Assembly (NCBI GenBank): GCA_002842435.1
Contig: PHCX01000003.1
Span: 62,001 to 126,000, forward strand
DNA from: Betaproteobacteria bacterium HGW-Betaproteobacteria-1
GTDB taxonomy: Bacteria > Pseudomonadota > Gammaproteobacteria > Burkholderiales > Methylophilaceae
DNA: 64,000 nucleotides
Reading direction: 5' to 3'
A model generated the notes under the pieces. It was not told where the DNA came from. It saw only the letters and a list, made by a program, of their open reading frames with translations, and did no database searches. Shown one piece after another: positions 37,470 to 47,345 of this stretch (positions are counted from its first letter, which is position 1; every line of letters begins with the position of its first letter). Both the position numbers and the translations under genes were made by a program.

Positions 37470-38023
37470 GGCATCCCACGCGGGAATCCGGGTATCGACG
37501 ACCATCCGTCAACCGTCTCAGCCTCATCAGATTCATCTTGTTCGCTCTTGCTGTGCTTCAGCTCAAACAATGGAGACAAACGCAGCGCCAGTTCATAGTT
37601 GTATTTGGCTTCAGACCATGCCGGATCAAGACGCATGGCCTCGCGATAGCTTTCCTTGGCCATTGCAAGCAAAGGGCCAACCTGATCGAAAGCATCCAGC
37701 CCCTGCTCTTCGAGCAAATGATTTGCGCGGGCAAGATATAGATTGCCGGAATTGAAATACGACGACTTCCGAATGGTGTGAGACCCCCTGGATAAAGCTT
37801 CCGCATAAAGCGCCAGCGATTGCTGCATATCACCATGCCTTGCCTGATAAACGGCATTGGCAAACAAGGCGTCCGCCGCGCTACTTTCATGCAGGGACTG
37901 CGCTTCAATATTTGCGTTATAAATACCGGCCCGATAGAGGCTGACAATCAACCATATCGATGCAGCCAGGGACAGGCAGAACAGCAATACCATCAGTTGG
38001 AATAATTTCAGGCGCTGCGCCAT
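37466..38023 (-). CDS. mxaK: MxaK, membrane-anchored TPR-like protein
   Basis: A 185-residue protein with an N-terminal TM helix (LMVLLFCLSLAASIWLIVSLY) and a helical periplasmic region with TPR character (ALFANAVYQARHGDMQQSLALYAEAL, then AKESYREAMRLDPAWSEAKYN). It is part of the mxa calcium-insertion set. The start at 38023 has a GAGGTG site and overlaps the end of mxaC by 16 bp. Confidence 0.88.
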   Translation of the reverse strand: MAQRLKLFQLMVLLFCLSLAASIWLIVSLYRAGIYNANIEAQSLHESSAADALFANAVYQARHGDMQQSLALYAEALSRGSHTIRKSSYFNSGNLYLARANHLLEEQGLDAFDQVGPLLAMAKESYREAMRLDPAWSEAKYNYELALRLSPLFELKHSKSEQDESDEAETVDGWSSIPGFPRGMP

Positions 38024-39003
38024 TTTTTCACCTCCGTCAGATGTAATGCCAATACGCCACACGCACTGAGCAAGGCCAGCAGATAAAACAACCATGAAAG
38101 ATCGCGTCCGGGAGCCGTCTGGTAGTAGCGCACAGGCTTGTTTTTCAGCCGCCCGATGTCTGCCAGGGCACGTTCCACAGCCAACGGGTTATCCGCTTCG
38201 TAAGCGCGATAAGGCGTACCCAGCGTACTGAAATAGCGATGCAGCTGATATTCCGGATAAGCATCCTCATCGCCCTCTGCCGGTGCAACTTTCAGGCTGG
38301 CGCCATTGGCCGAACGCAGATAAAGCCAGAACAGCGAAGCGCCCTCACGCTGAAACATGTTGCGCAACACCTCCTGGGTCTTGGCATCAAGATAGGCGCC
38401 GCCATCCGATACCAGTAGCACCACGCGCGAACCGGTTACCGGTCGTCCCTTGAAATAATCGAGCGCCATGCCCAGACCGCGCGCAACTGCCGTAAAGCCC
38501 ATGCCGCCGGCTTCCGTCGCACTCAAACCGGCCAACACCGCTTGCCTGTCGCCACCCAGTGGAGCGGCCAGAATCGGCGAGGTGCTGAATGTCACCATAC
38601 CAAGCATATCTTCCCTGCCCTGACTGACAAAATCCTGCAATACCCGTCGCGCTGCGGCCATCTTGGATTCACGTTCGCCAACTTGCGGATCGGCAAAATC
38701 GTCATTCATGCTGGCACTTCTATCCAGCACAATCATGACATGCGCGCCACTGCCGACGCGTTCCACGATGTTCTCCGCCCAGTAAATGCCGGACAGGCCC
38801 ATGGCAATGCAAACCATCGCCAATGCTCCCAGCAGGCGCCAGAGCCGCTCTATCCATATGGAAAGCGCATCGACCGGCAGTCGTGCCAGAGACGGGTAAG
38901 GGAATGCCGGGTAGTTCTTCATCAACAAAGGAAATAACGCCAGCAAGGACCACAGCAGATACCATGGCTGACCCACCATCAGATTCGAAAGAACTTGCAT
39001 CAT
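38008..39003 (-). CDS. mxaC: MxaC, membrane von Willebrand factor A protein
   Basis: A 331-residue protein with two N-terminal TM segments (about 13-28 and 55-75), a vWA domain with an intact MIDAS motif VLDRSASMND and VLLVSDGG, and a C-terminal TM helix (LFYLLALLSACGVLAL). This is the BatA/BatB-like arrangement seen in MoxR-associated clusters. It acts in maturation of the calcium methanol dehydrogenase. It starts 5 bp after the mxaA stop. Confidence 0.9.
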   Translation of the reverse strand: MMQVLSNLMVGQPWYLLWSLLALFPLLMKNYPAFPYPSLARLPVDALSIWIERLWRLLGALAMVCIAMGLSGIYWAENIVERVGSGAHVMIVLDRSASMNDDFADPQVGERESKMAAARRVLQDFVSQGREDMLGMVTFSTSPILAAPLGGDRQAVLAGLSATEAGGMGFTAVARGLGMALDYFKGRPVTGSRVVLLVSDGGAYLDAKTQEVLRNMFQREGASLFWLYLRSANGASLKVAPAEGDEDAYPEYQLHRYFSTLGTPYRAYEADNPLAVERALADIGRLKNKPVRYYQTAPGRDLSWLFYLLALLSACGVLALHLTEVKKWRSA

Positions 39004-39008
39004 TCGTC

Positions 39009-39944
39009 TCAGGACTCCAGTGCCCGGAGTTTACGGCCCAATTGGTATAGCCTCTCGAAATCCGCTGTTTCCGCTTCTCCGGCAAAGAACAGACGGTCGG
39101 AATCGGCATACAACTGCTCCAGTTCCTTGCGTAAGGGAAGCATCCATGGATTGCGTTCAAACAGCAGATGCAAACGCTCCCGGCTCAATGCCGTGCCGGT
39201 ACTGGCATCACCGGCTTGGCGCAATATCTTCATGGCTGCCTGCAATTGCTCCAGGCTTTCACCTTTGCTTTTACGAATCGCCCGCATTTCCCTGCAGGCG
39301 ATGCGATATGGCCTGCTCCATCGTTGCCCCAGTTGCAGCCAGTCAAAATACCAGCAGAAATAAGTCGTCGTAACCAGCAACACCAGCAAGGAAGAAAACA
39401 GCCACCATTTCATGCCTGCCGTTGCTCTCGGCTGCGGCTCCACATCTGGCAAATGTTGCAAATGTCTTACATCCATTCTTGCAGGCAACAGCGATGAAAC
39501 GATCACGCTTGCCGGATTCAATTCGGCATCCATGACCTTGTCCTCAAGCCGGAACAGCAGCCGCAGCGGCATCAAGGGATAGGCGCGGACTTCCTGCAGC
39601 ACCTGGAATATCTGCCAGTCCAGTACCAGCGTATGCCGCGTCATGGTTTTCATATCCTCAAACTGCCATTGAGCATCACGCAACTCGATGACGCCCGAGG
39701 TCTTGCCTATGCTCGGCAAGGAAGCCGGATCAAAGCGGTAACCCGGCGGGGTTTCAACAATGATAGTCTGCCGCGCCACATCACCGACGCTGTAACCGAT
39801 CTCGCGAATTTCGGATTTGATCGTAACGGCTTTCTGCAACACAGCCTGCTCGGCAGAAGTCTCGGCAAAAGCACTTCCCGCTGCAGAAACACACAATGTG
39901 ACAGCGACGAATATCCGACAAAGAGAACGAGGAAGAAACTGCAT
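39009..39944 (-). CDS. mxaA: MxaA, calcium-insertion/assembly protein
   Basis: A 311-residue protein with a signal peptide (ending GSAFA), a beta-rich periplasmic region and one TM helix near residue 200 (WWLFSSLLVLLVTTTYFCWYF). The cytoplasmic tail has SGESLEQLQAAMKILR-type helices. Its ATG overlaps the mxaS stop as TGATG and has a GGAGGTG site. MxaA mutants in other methylotrophs make calcium-deficient methanol dehydrogenase. Confidence 0.88.
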   Translation of the reverse strand: MQFLPRSLCRIFVAVTLCVSAAGSAFAETSAEQAVLQKAVTIKSEIREIGYSVGDVARQTIIVETPPGYRFDPASLPSIGKTSGVIELRDAQWQFEDMKTMTRHTLVLDWQIFQVLQEVRAYPLMPLRLLFRLEDKVMDAELNPASVIVSSLLPARMDVRHLQHLPDVEPQPRATAGMKWWLFSSLLVLLVTTTYFCWYFDWLQLGQRWSRPYRIACREMRAIRKSKGESLEQLQAAMKILRQAGDASTGTALSRERLHLLFERNPWMLPLRKELEQLYADSDRLFFAGEAETADFERLYQLGRKLRALES

Positions 39945-40807
39945 CAACACACCTCCAGCAAATGTCGGCTCAACTGTTCTGCATTGAACTGATTGCCGGA
40001 AAAGAATGGTGTATGCGCACCCGCCTGTCTGCAGATCTCCGCAATCTGCTGTCGACGTTGCAGATAAGCATGCCGTATCCTCGTAGCCATGCTGCGGCGC
40101 ATGAATAATGAACCGACACCAGCACTTTCCATATCACGTACCCGGGCCCAACCCCACTCGGGCATATCCTGATACTCGGCGCTATCCCACAGCACCAGCG
40201 GCACCACATCATGAGCCGCAAGCGAATTCAATGCGGCCAGCATGAATTGTTCTTCAAAATGAAAATCTGAAAGCAGGAAGACCAATGCACGTTTTCTACT
40301 CATATGCTCAACAGCCTGCGTCAATGCTGAAGCACTAGCCCCATCCCTGATCATCGCCTGACTGACCGTACGGTGTGCCTCCTGTGCAAGGCCTTGGCGG
40401 TGGGAAGCCGGCATGATCAGGTCTTTCCTGATTTCATCGTCACAAACGATCAGAGAAAAATTATCGCCGTGTCGTACCGCTGACCAGGCAATCGAAGCTG
40501 CAATATCCGCTGCCTGCTGCAATTTGTTGCCCAACCCTGAAAAGTCCATGGAAGCGGAAAGATCGAGGACCGCAACCACATCAACTGCCCCCCGTTCATA
40601 GAAGGCTCTGGACATAAGATTGCGGGGAATACTGCGTAGCGTGGCACGGACATCGATACGGCGCGGATCCGGATTCTGCATAAATGGCACATAGCCACGA
40701 AAATCCATGCTGCCGCCAGGCATGCGCGTCCTATGGCCACCTGGCTGCGTTCCGCGCGCACGCCAGTTCAGGTTGTAATAAAAATCCTGTGGAACGAAAC
40801 CCAGCAA
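39944..40807 (-). CDS. mxaS: MxaS, DUF58-family protein
   Basis: A 287-residue cytoplasmic protein of the DUF58 group that partners MoxR ATPases. N-terminal LNWRARGTQPGGHRTRMPGGSMDF is typical of the family. A vWA-like MIDAS is seen at VVAVLDLSASMDFSG, and VFLLSDFHFEEQ follows. The only usable start is a TTG at 40807, because an in-frame stop lies 18 bp upstream. It is coupled to mxaR on one side and mxaA on the other. Confidence 0.88.
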   Translation of the reverse strand: MLGFVPQDFYYNLNWRARGTQPGGHRTRMPGGSMDFRGYVPFMQNPDPRRIDVRATLRSIPRNLMSRAFYERGAVDVVAVLDLSASMDFSGLGNKLQQAADIAASIAWSAVRHGDNFSLIVCDDEIRKDLIMPASHRQGLAQEAHRTVSQAMIRDGASASALTQAVEHMSRKRALVFLLSDFHFEEQFMLAALNSLAAHDVVPLVLWDSAEYQDMPEWGWARVRDMESAGVGSLFMRRSMATRIRHAYLQRRQQIAEICRQAGAHTPFFSGNQFNAEQLSRHLLEVC

Positions 40808-40825
40808 TTCGGTTACCGCAATTCT

Positions 40826-41848
40826 TTATGGGGCAGAAATATTGTCGAGTACGGCATCAAGCAAGCGCGATGCAATCTCGTCATGCCGAAGTTCGTAGGC
40901 CGGTGTGAAAAAAATACGGTGCGCCACCGTTTCATGGAAAACGCTACGGATATCATCAGGCGCCAGATAATCTCGACCTTCCAGCCAGGCGCGACAACGT
41001 GCCGCCCGCATCATCATGGCCATGCCTCTGGGGCTTGCTCCACCAGCCACCAGCCTGGCAGTGTCGACATCTTCCAATTCAATGCCGGACTGCACTGGAT
41101 TACGCAAGGCACGCCACAGGTTGACAGCATAGTCCTGCAACGCAGGCTCAGCACGAACATGATCCTGAATAGCCTCAGCCAACTGATTGAGTTCTGCATA
41201 GGGCACGATGCCGGGCGGCAATAGCTCAATCAATGCATCGACATCATGAAACCTCTGATTGAACATCAGGTCTTTCTGCAATTCCCTGTCATCCGGCGCA
41301 TCGATATTGATTTCCATAAAGAAGCGGTCACGTGCTGCCGCAGGCAATTCAAAGGTTTCCTCCCGCTCCAGACGATTACGGTCGGCGAACACTGTGAGAT
41401 GCGGAAACCGGTATTCGCGGTTGAAGGCGTTCACACTCCGCTCAGCCATAAGCCTTAACAGCAGGCTATGCGCCTGCGGCCTTGCCCGGTTGATCTCATT
41501 GAAGAAAAACACTGCAAGATTTTCCTCGTGCTGCAACAAGGGCCCGGGAGCGACCGCCGGCTGTCCCTGTTGGTCAAGATAGGCGTGATATAAAAAGTCA
41601 CTGGGCATCAGATCAATAGCCCCCTCGATGCGCTGATACTCACCACCAAGTAACCGTGCTGCCGCACGAAGCAAGGTGGTCTTGCCTACCCCCACATCGC
41701 CTTCCAGCAACACATGTCCACGAGAAAAGATACTGATGACCAGTGCCCGCACCGGAGCTTGCATGCCCAGCAGCGTGCCATTCAGTGACTGTTCAAAATG
41801 GAGAACGCGTTCGCGCCATTCATGAAGATTAATATTGTTTTGCTGCAT
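40826..41848 (-). CDS. mxaR: MxaR, MoxR-family AAA+ ATPase
   Basis: A 340-residue AAA+ ATPase. Walker A is LEGDVGVGKTTLLRAAARLL, Walker B is AVFFFNEINRARPQA, and sensor motifs follow. With MxaS, MxaA, MxaC, MxaK and MxaL it forms the chaperone-like machine thought to load calcium into MxaFI. It is separated from mxaI by a strong hairpin. Confidence 0.92.
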   Translation of the reverse strand: MQQNNINLHEWRERVLHFEQSLNGTLLGMQAPVRALVISIFSRGHVLLEGDVGVGKTTLLRAAARLLGGEYQRIEGAIDLMPSDFLYHAYLDQQGQPAVAPGPLLQHEENLAVFFFNEINRARPQAHSLLLRLMAERSVNAFNREYRFPHLTVFADRNRLEREETFELPAAARDRFFMEINIDAPDDRELQKDLMFNQRFHDVDALIELLPPGIVPYAELNQLAEAIQDHVRAEPALQDYAVNLWRALRNPVQSGIELEDVDTARLVAGGASPRGMAMMMRAARCRAWLEGRDYLAPDDIRSVFHETVAHRIFFTPAYELRHDEIASRLLDAVLDNISAP

Positions 41849-41942
41849 GGAAATCCCGGAATTGTTGCTGGTTCAAGACGATTCAAGCAGAACATCCGTG
41901 TGCATTGCATACTCATATTCTGCTTGAATGACCCTACCGAAA

Positions 41943-41964
41943 CGGCCGGCTCAAAAGCCGGCCG
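41943..41964 (-). terminator. Intercistronic hairpin between mxaI and mxaR
   Basis: A 9-bp perfect GC-rich stem, CGGCCGGCT/AGCCGGCCG, with a 4-nt loop and no T-run. It is more likely an mRNA-stabilising or partial-termination element than a full stop. Confidence 0.7.
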
Positions 41965-41978
41965 CTCCTTATGCGAAC

Positions 41979-42254
41979 TCAATCAAGTTCATAAACAAAC
42001 TTGCCTGTAGCTTTGGCATTGGCAATCCGTTTTGCATTACGGGCATCCATTGCCTTGATGCTGGCTTCCTGCTTGCCGATTTCGACCGGGTCATGTTTGG
42101 GGTCATACTTGGAGCCGGCGATTTTTGCCGGATATCCTGGCTTGGCTTCCCAGCAATTACCAGCTTCCTTGCAGTTTGTACCGTCATAGGCCAAAGCAGC
42201 GCCTGAAGACATCATTGCAGCTGCGACAGCCACCATTGTCAAAACGCGTTTCAT
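41979..42254 (-). CDS. mxaI: Methanol dehydrogenase small (beta) subunit
   Basis: A 91-residue exported subunit: the signal peptide ends ALA, then the short mature chain has the cysteine pair of YDGTNCKEAGNCWE, KPGYPAKIAGSKYDP and a Lys-rich C-terminal helix. It wraps around MxaF in the alpha2beta2 enzyme. Presence of mxaI marks the calcium-type system, since XoxF enzymes lack it. An AGGAGAA site precedes the ATG. Confidence 0.95.
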   Translation of the reverse strand: MKRVLTMVAVAAAMMSSGAALAYDGTNCKEAGNCWEAKPGYPAKIAGSKYDPKHDPVEIGKQEASIKAMDARNAKRIANAKATGKFVYELD

Positions 42255-42278
42255 GAACTTCTCCTTCTTGTCATATAG

Positions 42279-42318
42279 TTACTGGTGAGAGCGAATCACC
42301 ACAGTCGGCCACCAGTAA
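42279..42318 (-). terminator. Hairpin between mxaG and mxaI
   Basis: Complementary 9-bp arms, TTACTGGTG and CACCAGTAA, enclose 22 bp. No T-run follows, so a role in mRNA processing or stability is likely. Confidence 0.5.
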
Positions 42319-42349
42319 GCACGACTGCGGAATAAAACCCTGCGGTCGA

Positions 42350-42934
42350 TCAGTTCTTCCACTTTGCCTTTTTCGGATCTCCTTCGTAGATACTGCGTAA
42401 CCAACTCATAACCTGCAGGATTTCATCCTTGGAAATCAGCCCGCGTTGCGGCCCCATCATGCCCTGCCCTCCGCCGTAAATAGTTTCAAACAGCCCCTTA
42501 TCCAGAATATTGCCGGGGTAAGTCCAATAGTCATCCGCCAGCGCAGGGCCCAACTTGCCTTCCGCCAAGTGACCATGGCAACCGGAGCAGGCTGTGGAAA
42601 AAATGGTGTAGCCGTTCTTGATGACCTCGGGATTGTCGTTATATGGGTTCTTCCCGGTACGCAAAAACTCCTGAACTGCCTCGGTGTCGGGTCCTTTCCC
42701 ATCATTCAGATCCAATACATCTCCGGAGATGGTGCCGCGAAAATCCAGTATCGGTGCTGCCGCCACATCCACCACGCCAGCCTGATCTGCCGCCGCAAGC
42801 TGGATTGTGGAATCAACTTTTGAACCAGGCGCTGCCGATTGTTCACTGGCATGACATGACGGCAAGAAAACACTCATTGCCAAGGCCATGCAAATTGCTG
42901 AGTACTGCTTGTTTTTGAAAGATAAACTGACCAT
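42350..42934 (-). CDS. mxaG: Cytochrome c-L, electron acceptor of methanol dehydrogenase
   Basis: A 194-residue periplasmic c-type cytochrome. It has a signal peptide and then a single heme site, C116-S-G-C119-H120, in TACSGCHGHLAEGKLGPAL. GGGQGMMGPQ offers the methionine ligand region. It takes electrons from PQQ in MxaFI and passes them to cytochrome c-H. Its start overlaps the mxaJ stop by one base (TAATG). Confidence 0.94.
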   Translation of the reverse strand: MVSLSFKNKQYSAICMALAMSVFLPSCHASEQSAAPGSKVDSTIQLAAADQAGVVDVAAAPILDFRGTISGDVLDLNDGKGPDTEAVQEFLRTGKNPYNDNPEVIKNGYTIFSTACSGCHGHLAEGKLGPALADDYWTYPGNILDKGLFETIYGGGQGMMGPQRGLISKDEILQVMSWLRSIYEGDPKKAKWKN

Positions 42935-43797
42935 TATTTCCTCGAGTGTTGTGTTGAGATTGGCAACAACGGGATGCCTTCATTTTTCAGAATTGCTTCG
43001 ATTTCATCGCGCTTCTCGGCGATTACGCGATCCAGCTCGGCCTGTAACTCCACGTCATCCTTGCGCACCCCCATTGCCACTTCATAATGCATGGGCACAG
43101 GCTGGCCATTGGCCTTCTTCGCATCGTCTTTGACGATCTCGACCTTGAGCGGCACCGGGCTCTGCTTGATGTATCTGGAAACTTCAGGCGCCCAGAGCAT
43201 GGCGGCATGGATGTATCCGGAACCGACATCATTCATGACCTCAAGCGGATCGACTCTTACATATTTATTGCGCGTAGATTGGTAACGCTGTTTTTCGGAG
43301 AAATAGTCGAACATATCGTCGAAACGATTGATCTGCAGCAACATGACCTTGCCCGGACTGTCCGGCAAAACGCCGATACGGAAATTCCGCTCCTTCAACA
43401 GTTCGTCATTCCATGAGGAAATATCAATCCCGCGATCTTCACGCGTGATAAATACATAACTGCTCTTGTAATAGGGTTGCGTTTTCAGAACCCTGGGGTC
43501 GGTGCTGTCTACTGCGATAATCAAGTCACATTTGTTCTTGTCCAGATTGTCGCGAACAATCAGTCGCGCATCCTTCCAGAACACATAATTAACCTTTCTG
43601 TTGAGCGCATTGCCAACCAGTTCCGCAATCCGGTTCTCAAAACCTTCCAGCCTGGAATTGGAAAATGGCATTTCATTTTCACCGGCACAGACATTAAGAT
43701 CCGTTGCCGCAAAACCCGTCAACGAAGTTAACCCGACCACTCCCGAGAAAAGACTGCTTAACGCCAGACGTAAAAATTTCCGATTGAATGTTTGCAT
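42934..43797 (-). CDS. mxaJ: MxaJ, periplasmic solute-binding-like assembly protein
   Basis: 287 residues when started at the ATG at 43797 (MQTFNRK), which gives a proper signal peptide; the longer frame from 43938 does not. The mature protein is a type II substrate-binding fold of the TIGR03871 group (LNVCAGENEMPFSNSRLEGFENRIAELV, then DLIIAVDSTDPRVLKTQPYY). MxaJ is needed for a functional MxaFI complex. A related but ankyrin-extended protein belongs to the xox cluster at 54.6 kb. Confidence 0.92.
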   Translation of the reverse strand: MQTFNRKFLRLALSSLFSGVVGLTSLTGFAATDLNVCAGENEMPFSNSRLEGFENRIAELVGNALNRKVNYVFWKDARLIVRDNLDKNKCDLIIAVDSTDPRVLKTQPYYKSSYVFITREDRGIDISSWNDELLKERNFRIGVLPDSPGKVMLLQINRFDDMFDYFSEKQRYQSTRNKYVRVDPLEVMNDVGSGYIHAAMLWAPEVSRYIKQSPVPLKVEIVKDDAKKANGQPVPMHYEVAMGVRKDDVELQAELDRVIAEKRDEIEAILKNEGIPLLPISTQHSRK

Positions 43798-43924
43798 ATA
43801 CCGAAACGATTCCTTTAAGAGTTTTTTGTTGATACAAGATGCATCCAGATAAATTGTCCGAAGGTGCTGCTTGACCACCTGCAAACTTTTATCTGCATAG
43901 ACCCTGATCCAGCCGACTGCATGG

Positions 43925-43945
43925 CCGGGGCGTACCATGCCCCGG
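43925..43945 (-). terminator. Intercistronic hairpin after mxaF
   Basis: A 7-bp GC stem, CCGGGGC/GCCCCGG, with a 7-nt loop lies 40 bp after the mxaF stop and without a T-run. It probably protects the abundant mxaF message and lowers read-through into mxaJ. Confidence 0.7.
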
Positions 43946-43984
43946 CGATACAGTTTTTAAATCAACAGATTGCTCTGCCTCAGG

Positions 43985-45784
43985 TTACAGACTGAAGACC
44001 ATCAGGCCGCCACCCATGTTGGTGTGGTGTTGCAGTTCCTTGAAGGCACCAACCGCGCCCAGACCAGCACTCGGGTCAGTCAAGTCAAAGACCAGACCAA
44101 CACCAGGCCAACCACCAACGCCGTACATGCTGCCAACGTACTGCTTACCCTTATGCGAGTAGGTCATCGGGGAACCGATACCACCAGAAGGCATCTTGAA
44201 CTTCCAGAGTTCCTTGCCATTGGCGTTATCCAGTGCCTTGATGTGGCCATCCAGTGTGTTGTACCAAACCAGGCCGCCCTTGGTGTACAAGGTGCCGCCC
44301 CAGGCTGCAAACTTCTCCCACTTGGTCCACTTGGCCTTGCCGGTGGTCAGGTCGAATGCACGAATTTGACCCATTTCAGTCTTGGTTGGGCCATTCGGGC
44401 CAGGGTACATCGCCAGCGTTGCACCGACGAAGAACTGACCTGCGCGGTATGGCAGCATGAACGGCTCCCAATCCATACAGATATGGTTCAGGCCGGCATA
44501 AAGTGTGCGACTTTCGGGATCATAGGCATCCAGACCCTGGTTGTGGAAACCCATGGCGGACGGACAGATGTTGGTACCCTTGTGATCCATACGGGTTGAG
44601 AACTCAGGATCACGCACAGGCACACCACTCTTCAGGTCAACCTTCTTGAACACGTTGACTGCAGGATCGACTTTTTCCGCAACAATCAAACCGCCGGTTT
44701 CACGATTCAGTGTGTAGAGAATGCCGTTACGGTCGATATGACTGAGAAGCGGAGTCTGCTTGCCGTTGACTGGCTGGTCGGTCAGTACCATCTGATTCAC
44801 ACCGGCGAAATCCCACTCATCGTGAGGCGTTTTTTGATAGCCCCACTTGGCTTCACCCGTATCCAGATCACGTGCCCAGATGGTCATGGTCCACTTGTTG
44901 TCGCCCGGACGCATGGTTTCATTCCATGGCGCAGGGTTACCGGAACCGTAGTAGAACAGGTTCAACTTGGGGTCATAGGCATACCAGCCCCAGTTGGTGC
45001 CGCCGCCGATTTTCCATGCGTCACCTTCCCAAGTCTTGGTACCAAGGCCGAATTGACCGTAGTGCGGATTGTGCTTGTTGAAATCCTTGCCGATACGAAT
45101 AGACTCATCGGAACCAGTTGCGTAGGCACGCCACTTCAGCTCACCGGTCTTCAGATTGAATGCATTAACAGCACCGCGCACACCCAGTTCAGCACCGGAA
45201 CAGCCAATCAGCACAGTATCCTTGGCAACAAATGGCGCCTGCGTCAGCGTTGAACCAACCTTGGGGTCGCATACCTCGACCTTCCAGTTCACCTTGCCGG
45301 TTTTGGCATCCAATGCAAGCAGATGGCCGTCAGCCTGTTTCTTGATGATCTGGCCTTCACCATAGGCAACACCACGGTCCACGATGTCACAGCACATTAC
45401 AGCCTTGGTCGAAGCATCCTGCTTTGGCTTATGCGACCAGACAATCTTGCCCGGATCATTCAGATTGACAGCGAAGGTGTTGTTCGGAAACGCGGAGTGG
45501 ATATACATCATGTCACCGATCACCAGCGGAGCACCTTCATGTCCGTGTAATACGCCGGTTGAGAATGACCATGCTGCCTTGACGTCCTTGACATTCTTCT
45601 TGTTGATCTGATCCAGCGTACTGTTGTGCTGCCCATAGAAATTGCCTGTTTGCAGCGGCCATTGATTTGGATCTGCCTCACGCTTATTGAGATCCGGGCC
45701 AGCCACAGCAGCCTGCATTGCAGTCAATGCAAGCAAGCTGCCAATGGTTGCGCCAAGTCTGACGCTGCCTAATTTGCTTCTCAT
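43985..45784 (-). CDS. mxaF: Methanol dehydrogenase large subunit, calcium/PQQ type
   Basis: A periplasmic quinoprotein that oxidises methanol to formaldehyde. The 599-residue precursor has a signal peptide ending near residue 28 and an eight-bladed propeller. The vicinal disulfide is C131-C132. Metal ligand candidates are E199 and N283. The catalytic aspartate is D325 in DEWDFAGVN. Residue 327, two after it, is Ala, which marks the calcium enzymes, whereas lanthanide XoxF has Asp there. The AGGAGAGG ribosome binding site is strong. It heads the mxaFJGIRSACKLD operon and is divergent from kinase 2. Confidence 0.97.
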   Translation of the reverse strand: MRSKLGSVRLGATIGSLLALTAMQAAVAGPDLNKREADPNQWPLQTGNFYGQHNSTLDQINKKNVKDVKAAWSFSTGVLHGHEGAPLVIGDMMYIHSAFPNNTFAVNLNDPGKIVWSHKPKQDASTKAVMCCDIVDRGVAYGEGQIIKKQADGHLLALDAKTGKVNWKVEVCDPKVGSTLTQAPFVAKDTVLIGCSGAELGVRGAVNAFNLKTGELKWRAYATGSDESIRIGKDFNKHNPHYGQFGLGTKTWEGDAWKIGGGTNWGWYAYDPKLNLFYYGSGNPAPWNETMRPGDNKWTMTIWARDLDTGEAKWGYQKTPHDEWDFAGVNQMVLTDQPVNGKQTPLLSHIDRNGILYTLNRETGGLIVAEKVDPAVNVFKKVDLKSGVPVRDPEFSTRMDHKGTNICPSAMGFHNQGLDAYDPESRTLYAGLNHICMDWEPFMLPYRAGQFFVGATLAMYPGPNGPTKTEMGQIRAFDLTTGKAKWTKWEKFAAWGGTLYTKGGLVWYNTLDGHIKALDNANGKELWKFKMPSGGIGSPMTYSHKGKQYVGSMYGVGGWPGVGLVFDLTDPSAGLGAVGAFKELQHHTNMGGGLMVFSL

Positions 45785-45992
45785 AGTTACCTCTCCTGAA
45801 TTTGGTTAAATTACAAACCCCCTGCCAACGTTTCCGTGTGACAGGTCTGCATTGTTAACAACTTGTTACAGCTTATGTAGATGAAAGATTCCCGCCGATA
45901 TGTGAAAGAATTCACATCACAAGTGAGGCCGATCGAATGCAATCTGACCCGCAACCCAAGTCGGGAAAAACTCACTATCCCAGGCAAGCGTC
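45785..45992. promoter_or_regulatory. Divergent promoter region mxaF / kinase 2
   Basis: 208 bp must contain both promoters. Visible elements are a dyad TGTGAA-AGAA-TTCACA near 45901-45916, the palindrome TTGTTAACAA near 45853, and at 45882-45893 a weaker relative (10 of 12) of the GGGARTTWYTCC motif on the minus strand. Confidence 0.55.
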
Positions 45993-47345
45993 ATGCATGA
46001 GAATTGCCCTCTCATGAAAAATACCGGCGAAAACAACCGCAAAAATTCACAGCGACGAGATCTGCTGATTGCATTCTGCACAGTCGCACTCACCTATTTT
46101 CTGTCCATAATCCTGGACCCGGCGGAGCACTTCATGGAGTGGGCGGAACCGCTGGAACACGGCCAGATTGATGAACTTCCGTTTGTGTTTCTGGCAGCAG
46201 CCATTGTCGCCATCTGGTTTTCCAGCAGGCGCATGCGTGAGCTATCTATCGAAATTGCCACACGCAGGGAGGCCGAGAAAAAAGCACATGAAAGCCTGGT
46301 CAGATTCCAGACGCTATTTGAGGAAGGGCTGAGCGGTAACTTTATTGCCGACAAGTATGGCAACCTTATCATCTGCAACAAGGCTTTCCGTCACATGTCC
46401 GGCATGGCGGTACGAGGAGAAGACCAATTCAATATCGCCAGTGCACTCGGGGGAAAATGGCAAAGTATTGCCAGAGACTCATCACAATCTGCGTATCTGG
46501 ACTTTCCCGAACTGATACTGGAACGACCGGATAAAGGCGTCTGGGTCGTTATGGCGCGTTTCAGACTGGTGCTGTCTGAAACGGCCGAGATCCAGGAGGT
46601 TCATGGTTACTTCACGGACATCACGGAACAATACCTGGCAGAGAAGGAGCTTTCGCAATTATTTGCAGAAAACCGCGCCCTGACAGGCCATGCCATGCAA
46701 GCTCAGGAAGAAGAACGGTGCAGGCTGGCAAGGGAAATTCATGATGATGTCGGACAGTACCTGACCGCTATCAGACTGGATGCCGCAACAATACCGAATA
46801 TGAACGACAGGGCCAGCGCATCTGTATATCTGGAGCGCATCGCCAAGCATGCCGAATATATACAGGTTGCCATCAGGAGAATTATCAGGCGACTTAGGCC
46901 TGCCGCACTCGATGCACATGGCCTGATCGAAGCGATTCAGCAACTGGTCCATGACTGGTGCAACCAGAACCCGGAAATCAACTGCAGCATGGACCTGGAT
47001 GAATCCTGCAACAGATTGCCGGAGACCATCAGCATCGTGATTTTCCGCATTATCCAGGAAGCACTGACCAATATTTCAAGACATGCCCAGGCACGCCATG
47101 TCGATATTTACCTGAAGCACAAAAATCAAGGATTGTTCATCCGCATCAAGGACGATGGCCTCGGCATCAAGTCACCATCTGTGACCCCGAATTCTTTCGG
47201 CCTGACAGGCATGCGCGAACGCATAGAATCCCTGCACGGGAGCTTTGCATTGACATCAAGACCCAATGCAGGGGTCACAATCACTGCAATCATCCCATTC
47301 AACCACTTGAGAGAATGTGACTATGTCGAAAATACTGTTGGCTGA
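45993..47345 (+). CDS. Histidine kinase 2 with PAS domain, MxaY-like
   Basis: A 450-residue kinase. Residues about 28-92 are a two-TM module with QIDELPFVFLAAAIVAIWFSSRRM, closely like kinase 1. A PAS domain follows (ARFQTLF-like start, GNLIICNKAFRHMSGM). HisKA_3 has its phospho-histidine in RLAREIHDDVGQYLTAIRLD, and the HATPase carries IIQEALTNISRHAQA and GLTGMRERI. It is divergent from mxaF, as moxY/mxaY is in Paracoccus. Control of mxa expression is therefore the leading guess. It overlaps the regulator gene by 23 bp. Confidence 0.85.
   Translation: MHENCPLMKNTGENNRKNSQRRDLLIAFCTVALTYFLSIILDPAEHFMEWAEPLEHGQIDELPFVFLAAAIVAIWFSSRRMRELSIEIATRREAEKKAHESLVRFQTLFEEGLSGNFIADKYGNLIICNKAFRHMSGMAVRGEDQFNIASALGGKWQSIARDSSQSAYLDFPELILERPDKGVWVVMARFRLVLSETAEIQEVHGYFTDITEQYLAEKELSQLFAENRALTGHAMQAQEEERCRLAREIHDDVGQYLTAIRLDAATIPNMNDRASASVYLERIAKHAEYIQVAIRRIIRRLRPAALDAHGLIEAIQQLVHDWCNQNPEINCSMDLDESCNRLPETISIVIFRIIQEALTNISRHAQARHVDIYLKHKNQGLFIRIKDDGLGIKSPSVTPNSFGLTGMRERIESLHGSFALTSRPNAGVTITAIIPFNHLRECDYVENTVG

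Noticed and set aside
45812..45828. TGGTTAAATTACAAACC near mxaF as another TGGTTA dyad
   Set aside because: The right half is shifted by one base and does not complete the dyad. It also lies between the promoter and the ribosome binding site.
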